From Cochliopodium minus (lineage: Eukaryota; Discosea; Himatismenida; Cochliopodiidae): a stretch of DNA of 15,555 nt. The DNA is taken from the NCBI GenBank assembly GCA_024220525.1, contig JAMYWO010000126.1, positions 14,910 through 30,464 on the forward strand, given 5' to 3'. Under the pieces are notes generated by a model. It saw only the letters and a list, made by a program, of their open reading frames with translations, was not told the DNA's origin and ran no database searches. Shown here in pieces: positions 9,096 through 15,555 of the stretch (position 1 is the stretch's first letter; each line of letters starts with the position of its first letter). A program made the translations under genes and the position numbers.

Positions 9096-9463
9096 ATATT
9101 GGAGTTCTCCAAACAGGAGACTTCAACTCCAAACCAAAGTCGTCAGTCCACAAAATCTTCCTGACAGGAGCCCCCAACAAGAAAGACAACGACCTGAACC
9201 TCTTCAGCAAAAACCCGACCAACCCCATCAAGTTTTCAAGTGCAAACTTGGAAGTTTACAAGAAAGAACCACCATTCACCAATTTTACTGATAGTTTTGT
9301 TTCTACTCTTGATTACATTTTTTATGAGAAGAAACACTTTCAATTATTGGAAGTTTTGGAGTTGCCTCAAAAAGATTTCATTGAGAAGACTAAAGCTCTT
9401 CCTAGCGTTGATTTTCCTTCTGATCATCTCATGATTGCTGCCAAATTTTCATTTAATGATTAA
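9096..9463 (+). CDS. C-terminal exon of a CCR4/Angel/PDE12-type EEP nuclease (5' part missing)
   Basis: This 120-residue piece is the end of an exonuclease-endonuclease-phosphatase fold typical of mRNA deadenylases and 2',5'-phosphodiesterases. It contains the catalytic GDFNSKPKSSVH block (the Asp and Asn of DxN), then TNFTDSFVSTLDYIFYE, and the final LPSVDFPSDHLMIAAKF block with the SDH catalytic His. The order and spacing fit the family. Missing are all earlier elements: the first strand with the metal-binding Asn, the Glu motif and the QE-type block. They are not upstream on this strand within the window. The exon begins after AG at 9095 (DIGVLQTGDFNS) or, less likely, after AG at 9116. 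The stop is TAA at 9461-9463. Substrate (poly(A) or 2-5A) cannot be told from this end. The absence of the core points to an assembly join at 9002 or to a gene fragment. Confidence 0.8.
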
Positions 9464-9675
9464 AAAATTTAAATAATTAAAAAATATGACATGTATAAAA
9501 AGGATAATAATTTTCATATCGATGAACTCCTGTAAAAATGGATCAGAGATAAAAATTTCACATGGAGAAAATGGTTCGAAACAAGAAAAGCAGATTTTTT
9601 AATATAATATTTTCTCACAAAAAAAGAAAATTATTTCTACAATTTTATTTGAACAAACATTATTTTTGAGGAGAC
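9464..9675. other. Convergent 3' intergenic region
   Basis: 212 bp between the stop of the plus-strand nuclease exon and the stop of the minus-strand RING gene. It should hold both 3' UTRs. AT-rich; no clear hairpin or other element found. Confidence 0.6.
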
Positions 9676-10803
9676 TCAAAAATAGATTTGAATCTTAGTT
9701 TCAACTTTTTGTCGACAAGAGGGACACACATCAAAGTTGCCACTACACTTGGTGCAAAACAAGTGGCCACAGGGAATAAAAACACGTTCGACCTTGTTTT
9801 CAAAACAGATTTTGCACTCCATCTCATCATAATCATCAACGTCTCCTTCCATGTCATTTTCATGCTCTATATCCTCCTTTCCATTCTCTATCTCCAGAAC
9901 GCTTTCTTTGTTTGTATGATTGGAATTGTTGGAATTGACTTGCCTTTTGTAGTGTCTGATGTTGTACTTGAGAATGTCGTTTGTGTACTTTTGGCAGAGC
10001 TCCTTTGAAGCCAGCTGTTCGTCTTTTATTTTGGGGAAAAAAAGAACCTAGGTTTAAAAATCAAATTTTTATTTTTATTCTTGATGTTAAAAAAGTAAAT
10101 TAAAATTAAAGTTAAAATTGAATAAATAAATAATAAAACAAAATAAATAAATAAAAAAAAAATAAATAAATAAAAAAGAATGAATTTGAGGAGGATTAAA
10201 AGAAAAAAAATTATTTGGATCCAATAATGAAAGTTTTTTTCTTCTTAATAAAATTTACCCTCTTTCTGACATTAGAGCTCTTATGTTTTCTTGAATCGAA
10301 GGGGAAATTGAATCTATATTTTTTAATTAAAAATTCTGAAATCGTAATCAATTTTGTTACCTGAATGCATAGACCTAATTGAATAGGTAGATTGATTCAA
10401 AAATGATTAAATTTCCAATTAATAAACAATTATTTTTTGATCCTTACATATCCATCTTTATCAGTGCATGATGATTTCATCACTTCAAAATCTTTGTTGT
10501 CTAAATGTAAGTATATGATCTCTTCCAAATCCTTAAAGAGTGATTCACATTAAATTTTTAATTAAAAAATAAAAATTTCGGCTAACTTTTTAATTACCTT
10601 GGGTATTCTCTTTCCATATTGATCACTCACCTTATTTCTCTCATAGATAAGCAGATTTTTGCTGTGTATAAATTATTAATCTCGAAAGTAAAATTACTCC
10701 ATAAAATAAAAAATTGGAGTAACCTGCTGTATCCCAAAAATGGGACCCATCTTTCATTATGAACAATAATAATTCCCCTTTTAATGTTAGTTAAATTTTC
10801 CAT
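9676..10803 (-). CDS. RING-finger protein (probable E3 ubiquitin ligase), six exons with a 14-nt microexon
   Basis: Exons: 10803-10724, 10661-10598, 10531-10448, 10374-10361, 10313-10259 and 10047-9676. All phases agree and give 222 residues. The C-terminus carries a C3HC4-type RING: CKIC, then IPCGHLFCTKC and CPSC, of the compact kind seen in IAP-like E3 ligases. Such RINGs recruit an E2 and pass on ubiquitin. Before it is an acidic Asn/Glu/Asp-rich linker (about 135-172). The N-terminal region of about 100 residues (MENLTNIKRGIIIVHNERW, then KNLLIYERNKVSDQYGKR, LEEIIYLHLDNKDFEVM) matches no domain I know. The fourth exon encodes only V-Y-A-F plus two bases of the next Arg codon. The AG at 10023 is not used as the acceptor: only the AG at 10048, giving VLFFPKIKDEQ, keeps frame. 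It is divergent from the gene at 11086. Confidence 0.85.
10361..10374 (-). other. 14-nt microexon in the RING-finger gene
   Basis: On the minus strand: acceptor CAATTAG, the 14-base exon GTCTATGCATTCAG, donor GTAACAAAA. It carries phase 0 in and phase 2 out, which exactly bridges its neighbours (phase 0 after exon 3; one base completes Arg in exon 5). Skipping it would shift the frame. The flanking introns are 73 and 47 nt. Confidence 0.75.
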
Positions 10804-11085
10804 TTTTTTTTTTTTTTTTCATTTGAAATTAAAAAATAGTGTATATTAACTATGAGTTCATAGAATATCTATAAATTTTGGATACGATCAAGATTTTCAA
10901 ATAAATTAGCTCTTATTAAATAATAAAATAATAAATTAGAAATTTCAAACTTTCTTGAATGAAAAAGGTTAAATCATCAAAATATTGAATTTGATTCAAA
11001 TTTGAATTCTGCACAAATGGTATAAAAAAAATTTCTTTTTGCATATTTAATTTTTTTATAAAAGAAATAAAAAAATTGATTCAGA
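10804..11085. promoter_or_regulatory. Divergent intergenic region (shared promoter space)
   Basis: 282 bp between the start codons of the RING gene (minus) and the CxxC-protein gene (plus). An uninterrupted run of T lies directly upstream of the RING start (10803-10819, A on the sense strand). No further motif could be supported. Confidence 0.5.
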
Positions 11086-11864
11086 ATGTCTGATTACTTT
11101 AATAAATGTTATTGATCAATTTTTTCAACATATTTGTTTTATTTTCGTTTTTTTTAATTTTATTAGGTGACCTTTGCTGTAGAGATATGCATCAAGATGC
11201 CACGAAATTTATATCTATAGAAAAATTGGATGATGAATTAGCATTATGCGAAGATTGCGAGGATCTATTCGATTGCGAGGATATAATCAGCTTTTTTAAT
11301 AATGAATTTAAGGAAACCCACCACATAAAATATCAAATGAAGGATGAAGATACAAACGAAATAAAGAAATATGATTGCTTCAGGGATATGGAAAAAGATT
11401 TCGAGATCAAAATGGGGATAAACTTGGGTTATGAAGAGGTGGAGGGAAAATCTTTCGCTTTTTGGATCGTTTCGGAAAAAGCAGAACCTTATACATCTCC
11501 TTTCTTCGAAAGCTTTGGAAGGCTGTTGCGAAAATTGAAAGGTTGTATCTCAAAGCCCCAATACAAAGTGATGGAATCGACCCTAACAATGCACAAAAAC
11601 TTTATTTTTACTCATATTTATGACAGTTGTAAAGCAAAAGTTAAAAGACTGGAAAAGAAATTAGAAAAAACAAAGAATAAAATGAAGGATGTATGGATAA
11701 AGTGGGAAACTTGGGATCCGGAGACTCACAAAAATTTTCCTGATTGTTTCGTTCAATTAATTGAAAATCTCTTATTGTCTCTGAAAGTAATCGAAAAGAA
11801 AGAAAAGATGCTCAAAGTTCCAAAGTTTGTTATTTATGAGATTATCAAGTTGGTTCCAACGTAA
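11086..11864 (+). CDS. Unrecognised protein with an N-terminal paired-CxxC (zinc-binding-like) motif
   Basis: Two exons, 11086-11107 and 11167-11864, give 239 residues. The first exon is 22 nt and encodes MSDYFNK plus the first base of Cys8. The 59-nt intron starts GTTATT and ends TTTATTAG. Splicing creates the motif C8-x2-C11-C12 and C35-x2-C38 (KCDLCCRDM … LALCEDCED), a likely treble-clef or zinc-ribbon-like knuckle. The middle (about 85-115) has IKMGINLGYEEVEGKSFAFW. From about 150 the protein is helical and basic, with a Lys/Glu-rich coiled-coil-like stretch (KAKVKRLEKKLEKTKNKM, about 175-195). The hydrophobic sequence upstream of the GTGACC acceptor is intron, not a signal peptide. Function unknown; a zinc-stabilised protein- or nucleic-acid-binding role is only a guess. 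Confidence 0.75.
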
Positions 11865-12207
11865 CTCCCTTATTTTTTAATTTTTCGTTTAATCTTTGTT
11901 TGGTTTATTAAAAAAAGAATAAATAAATTCAAGATCCCAAAAAACAACTTGGTGAACATCTTTCATACGGAAATAAACAAAGAAAAGACAAAAGGATCCA
12001 CAAAAAAAAGAAAGAGATTAAAAAAATAAGAAAGATAGTCAACTATTCATTTTTTTTTTCAACAAGTTCATACATAATTTTTTCAAATCAAATCATCAGG
12101 CTGAATTTGAATTATATTTTTTCTCTTTTTAAATAATTAAACAAATTCAATTTTAATTAATTTGATTAAGAAAAAATTTAAAAAAAATTTGAAAAGAAAA
12201 AAAAAGA
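11865..12207. other. Intergenic region
   Basis: 343 bp between two plus-strand genes. It holds the 3' end of the CxxC-protein gene, with AATAAATAAA near 11918, which could serve as a polyadenylation signal but is weak evidence in such AT-rich DNA. It also holds the promoter of the F-box membrane-protein gene. A run of A/G-rich sequence (11975-12040) is followed by T-rich sequence. No gene is seen. Confidence 0.5.
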
Positions 12208-13607
12208 ATGGAATTAAGAGGGATCAATATTCCAAGGAGATTATGGTTGAATCTTCTCAGCCATCTCGATTCAAATTCATTGAGAACTTCAATGCTTGTA
12301 AATAAAAAATGGAAGGAGATGGGGGAAGATGATAGTTTGGAACACCTCTCCAAAAGTAAATTGGTTGCAAATATCAGCAAATATGATAAGATGGGAAGTT
12401 TTGAAAAGACCAAATTCATCAATACTGCATCCCCTAAACAAATGTTGTTTGTAAAAAAAAAATTTTCGCATGAAATTTCACTTTTATAATTTTAATCTTA
12501 ATCGTTATAGATTTTGAAATGTATGGATCATAGAAGAGAATTAGATAAAATCCAAAATTCACTGATAAAATGCATGTGGATCCTCAAATTTCTCCCACTT
12601 TTATTTCTATTGAAGATAGGAGATATCTTCACGATGCTAGCATTCATGATCAACCTACTCCTCTGTTTCGGAGTCAATAAGATGAGATATTCAAAGAAAA
12701 TCAACTACCTTTCATTTTTGGATGTTTTTGTCGGATTCATCGAGGGATATCAGTTCTCGCAAATTTTCAAAGACAAAGTTTACAGTTTTCTAACTTTATC
12801 CCTTATCTTTTATTTTTTTTCCTTTATAACCATCGCTTCTCGAGTTTTCTTTGTAACGTATTGTCTATCTAAAAAAGTACATTATTATTGTAAAAGAAAT
12901 ATTTTTTTGTTTCTTTATTATTTCTCTTTTATTCATTTATTTAGATATCAACTTTTTATTTTTTTTTACATAATTTTTTTTAATTTGATTTAATAATAAT
13001 CTTTTAAAATATAAAAGTTTTTATTACATTTTTTTTTTAAATAGATTGTGATGCTCAAATTGATAGTTTCTATCAAAATTTTTTTGGCGGAATGGTGTTC
13101 TTAAAGACAATTATCTTCTCTTACATCTTCATCCACTACCAAAAGCTCACCCCCTCTCTTATAAACTTTGGTTTGATCCTCCTCTTATCATTTAATTTCC
13201 TCCGCTTCAATGCGATTCAAGACAAAAAGAAAAGATATCTCAGCACACTTTTATATTTTTCTCTTTTCTACATCGTTTTCAGATTTGTTTTTGAACTTAT
13301 TTTTAAACTCAATTTTTTGTCGTACAATAATTTTATGGACATAAATTATTTCTCTGGTGAATCTTCTCAATCCTATATATTTCTTCGTCTCATTCACTCA
13401 TTTAGCTCTTCATTTTTGGTTGGTACAGTGACTTTTTACCTAGAGAATTTTTTCCCTTTGCATGGTCAGTACAACATCATCGATATGGATAAAGTTGAAA
13501 CCTTTTTCTCTTCTCAAAAGGATAAATTGGCTTCCATTGCTATAAAATGGATTCCTTATTTTTTTATTTTTTATTTTTCTTCTTTTGTTTTCTCTTTTTT
13601 TATTTAA
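12208..13607 (+). CDS. F-box protein with a polytopic membrane domain
   Basis: Three exons, 12208-12450, 12511-12889 and 13045-13607, give 394 residues with phases 0 and 1 matching at the joins. Residues 1-45 are an F-box-like motif: INIPRRLWLNLLSHLDSNSL, then TSMLVNKKWKEMG. Residues 50-95 are charged and helical. From about 103 to the end there are about seven to nine hydrophobic segments, for example WILKFLPLLFLLKIGDIF and TMLAFMINLLLCFGV, then 172-200, 222-238, 245-262, 273-297 and a final one at about 376-394. The basic loops between them (KMRYSKK, QDKKKRY) would help set topology. The second donor is GTAAAAG at 12890; the alternative GTACAT at 12876 breaks frame. An F-box would place a Skp1/Cullin ligase at a membrane. 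No transporter signature is seen. The F-box call is moderate because the motif is short; the membrane region is clear. Confidence 0.72.
12451..12510 (+). other. Intron 1 joining the F-box to the membrane domain
   Basis: 60 nt, donor GTAAAAAA and acceptor CGTTATAG, phase 0. It is a multiple of three, but retaining it brings an in-frame stop at 12487-12489, so unspliced mRNA would give only the F-box part (93 residues). Confidence 0.75.
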
Positions 13608-13849
13608 TTAATAAAAATATTCAAAAAAAAAATCGAATTATTTCTTGTTTTCAAACAAACTCAAATGCATGTGAATGTCACAGAAAACTTTTTGTCAATG
13701 GAAAAATGGATTTAAACTTTCCAAAACCTTTGTATGATACTTGATCAAAAGACAAAATGATACATTTTAAATTTCTTTTTATAATCGATTTATTATTTAT
13801 TTTATTTTTATTATTTATAAGTTTTCAAAAATGAGGCGTGGGGATGGAA
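13608..13849. other. Convergent 3' intergenic region
   Basis: 242 bp between the stops of the F-box membrane-protein gene (plus) and the ADCY10-like gene (minus). A stretch at 13640-13745 is less AT-biased than the rest but has no convincing coding frame or splice sites. It is probably 3' UTR. Confidence 0.5.
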
Positions 13850-15378
13850 TCAGAACCTGGATTTCTTTCCTCTCTTTACATCCCCGTTTTCGTTTTTATT
13901 GTCAGACTCCTGAACATGCTTGAACTTTACGATCCACTTTTCTTTGACGTTTTGAAAAGAAGAAACGTTCTAATGAATTTAATAAATAAAATTGAAATAA
14001 AAATAAAAATAAAATAAAAAAATAATAACTACCTCAGCTTCCAAGGCGAGCAATGCTTGTTCGTACCACTTTATAAAACCTTCTTGGTTACCTTTTTTGG
14101 AGAGATCTTGGGCAGCATTATAAATGAAATCCATAGATTTTTCCAAAATATCAGCGTTAATATCTAAATAAAAAAAAAAAAAATCATTAATAAAAAATCA
14201 AAGAAAAAATTTAGTAAAAAAAAAATTTTATACCTTCGTTTTTCTCTAGATATTTCAAAAGATGATGAGCAATATCTAAAATTGGAAAAAAAAAAAGGAT
14301 TTAAATTTTAGTTTGTAAATTTTTTTTTTTTTTTTTTTTATTTGGGTAGCTGACCTTGTCTGTGTAGTTCTGGGTTGATGTTTTCCAAATAATTGGAGAT
14401 GGCAAGGTGCTAAAAAAAAAAAATGATAAAAAAAAATGATAAAACTAAAAATAAATAAAAAGAAAGTGAAAAATAAAAAATAAAAATAAAAAATAATAAA
14501 AAAATAAAAAAATAAAAATAAAATAAAATAATGAATAAAATTAAAATTTATCAATAAATAAACATATTAAGTGTAATGTTATTTGATTTACCAGTTTTTG
14601 TCTTTGATCGAATAACATTCTGTTGTAAACGGATTGTTGTACGTTCTTGCTTTTGAAAAAGAACACGTTCTGCTTGAGTTCCTTGCGTCCCAAAAAGTCC
14701 ATCTTATCCAACAAATCCAATTGACTGTCTATTGACTTCAAACTAAAAAAAATGAAAAAGAAAAAAAAATAAAAATAAAAACAAAATAAAGAAATTAAGT
14801 AAAATAATTAAAAAAAAGGAAAAATAAAATAAAAATTTTAAAGTTAAAAAAAAAATAAAAAAAAAATTTAATAAAAAATAAAAAATAAAAAAAAAAATTT
14901 TAAAAATATAAAAAAAAATGACAAAAAAAAGTAAAAAATAAAAAAATGAAAAATGTATTTACACTTCCGGATTCTTGATTGGAAAAACATCTGTGATAGT
15001 CTTTAAGTTAAATTCAGTTCCCAAAACACTTTTTTATTTTAAAAATGAAAAAAATAAAATTAAATATAAAAAATTTATTAAAAAAAAAATATTAAAAAAA
15101 TAATAAATTGAAAATGACAAAAACAAAGAAAATAAAAATAAAAATAAAAAAAAAAAAAAATGAAAATAAAAATAAAAAAAAAAATAAAAATAAAAAAAAT
15201 GAAAATTTTTAAAAAATTATTAATAATAATAAAGAAACATACCTAGCTACTTTAAGGACAAGTTGAGGTGCAGATTGCAAACTGTCGATACGACTGTTGA
15301 TGATAGTTTGAATGCCTTCTGGCAACTCCGTGAAGTTTTTCAAATTTCCCTTCACTTTGATGACTCCCGAGTCATTTT
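13850..15378 (-). CDS. ADCY10 (soluble adenylyl cyclase)-like protein, C-terminal part (5' beyond window)
   Basis: Seven exons in transcription order: 15378-15243, 15028-14963, 14742-14592, 14409-14355, 14275-14234, 14163-14033 and 13969-13850. All phases agree, giving 232 residues to the stop. It begins inside the segment after the STAND/AAA-type ATPase: LPEGIQTIINSRIDSL, then LVLKVASVLGTEFNL, the typical winged-helix part seen in adenylate cyclase type 10 and related bacterial regulators. Then comes SKNVQQSVYNRMLFDQRQKLH, equivalent to the family's HALIRDVAYxxM-LxxQRxxLH helix. TPR-like helices follow: DIAHHLLKYLEKNED and AAQDLSKKGNQEGFIKWYEQALLALEAE. The tail is short and basic. The cyclase catalytic domains, if present, would lie to the right of this window, so cyclase activity is not shown. 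Exons are as short as 42 nt. The donor GTCAGC at 14354 is weak. Family identification is strong by pattern. Confidence 0.82.
14743..14962 (-). other. Low-complexity intron of the ADCY10-like gene
   Basis: 220 nt, donor GTAAATAC and acceptor TTTTTTAG. It is nearly all A/T, T-rich on the sense strand, with irregular units of T runs separated by single A or C. No hidden exon is apparent. Confidence 0.8.
15029..15242 (-). other. Low-complexity intron of the ADCY10-like gene
   Basis: 214 nt, donor GTATGTTTC and acceptor AATAAAAAAG. On the plus strand it is AAAAAT-type simple sequence. The acceptor lacks a clean pyrimidine tract but is fixed by the reading frame across KVAS|VLGTEF. Confidence 0.8.
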
Positions 15379-15555
15379 CTGTGAGAAATAAAAAATGAAA
15401 AATGGACAAAAATTGATCAAAGTGTTTAAAGAAGTTTTATTTTTTAGAAACAAAAAATAAAAAAAAATTAAAAAATAAAAAAAATGAAAAATAAAAATAA
15501 AAAATAAAAATAAAAATAAAAATAAAAATAAAAATAAAAATAAAAATAAAAATAA
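15379..15555 (-). repeat. Intron tail ending in a (TAAAAA)n microsatellite at the window edge
   Basis: The acceptor ATTTCTCACAG lies at 15389-15379; the rest is intron upstream of the first visible exon of the ADCY10-like gene. From about 15490 to 15555 the plus strand is a hexanucleotide TAAAAA repeat, still running when the window stops. If this is also the contig end, the assembly broke in the repeat. Confidence 0.75.

Noticed and set aside
6900-9463. One continuous gene joining the 6900 ORF to the EEP nuclease exon
   Set aside because: The phases at 8980 and 9096 are compatible, but the upstream sequence lacks every earlier EEP motif, so the fusion would have no nuclease core. Kept only as a caveat.
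9660-9863. Minus-strand ORF of 67 residues
   Set aside because: It is the wrong frame over the RING finger; the frame giving CKIC … CGHLFCTKC … CPSC and a stop at 9676 is clearly the real one.
9688-10008. Plus-strand 106-residue ORF
   Set aside because: It is antisense to the last exon of the RING gene.
11106-11166. Hydrophobic leader of the CxxC protein as a signal peptide
   Set aside because: This stretch is an intron (donor GTTATT, acceptor TTATTAG). The frame from the ATG at 11086 only works when it is removed, and no ATG starts the hydrophobic frame.
13547-13744. Additional small ORF after the F-box membrane gene
   Set aside because: Its first part is the end of the membrane-protein exon in another frame. 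The remainder has no start, splice or domain support and lies in a convergent 3' region.
14276-14554. Minus-strand 92-residue ORF rich in Phe/Tyr/Ile
   Set aside because: It is translation of T-rich intron sequence plus one real exon (14355-14409) in the wrong frame.
1-15555. Transposons, tRNA, rRNA or CRISPR arrays
   Set aside because: No terminal repeats, transposase or reverse-transcriptase motifs, cloverleaf candidates or spacer arrays were seen. The repeats present are AT microsatellites inside introns.

Overview
This is nuclear DNA from an AT-rich, gene-dense, intron-rich unicellular eukaryote. The genes are interrupted by short, mostly GT-AG introns of about 45-300 nt made largely of A/T homopolymer and (A)nT tracts. 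The protein types present (F-box/discoidin-like, ADCY10-like signalling ATPase, ankyrin and RING proteins, IPI1/TEX10) fit a free-living protist such as a heterolobosean, anaeramoebid or amoebozoan. I cannot place it more precisely from sequence alone. I saw no operons, bacterial genes, tRNA/rRNA genes, CRISPR arrays or transposons. Most gene models below were built by hand: exons were joined wherever splice sites, reading phase and family similarity agreed. Exon coordinates are given in the entries.

Layout. (1) Positions 1-6423 hold three minus-strand genes in tandem. In transcription order from the right these are an IPI1/TEX10 pre-rRNA-processing protein (4057-6423, one intron), an intronless ankyrin-repeat protein (3031-3888), and an F-box protein with a discoidin-like beta-sandwich and leucine-rich repeats (2872 down to the window edge, 11 complete exons and probably a twelfth). 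(2) Positions 6900-9463 are plus strand: an unrecognised long ORF (6900-8303), an open segment that probably belongs to the same gene (8479-9001), an (ATTTTTT)n tract containing the only ambiguous base (N at 9002), and then the C-terminal exon of a CCR4/Angel/PDE12-type exonuclease-endonuclease-phosphatase protein whose 5' part is absent. (3) Positions 9676-10803 (minus) hold a six-exon RING-finger protein with a 14-nt microexon. It is divergent from a two-exon protein with paired CxxC motifs (11086-11864, plus). (4) Positions 12208-13607 (plus) hold a three-exon protein with an N-terminal F-box followed by a polytopic membrane region, which is an unusual combination. (5) Positions 13850-15378 (minus, running off the right edge) are seven exons encoding the C-terminal part of an ADCY10 (soluble adenylyl cyclase)-like protein: the end of the STAND/AAA-type ATPase region followed by TPR-like helices.

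The genes do not form one pathway. Three of them (two F-box proteins and one RING protein) are candidate ubiquitin-ligase parts, but their closeness may be chance because such families are often large in protists. The least settled region is 8200-9120, where reading frames break, the N occurs, and two unrelated gene halves meet. I could run no homology search or RNA alignment, so all family names rest on motif recognition.
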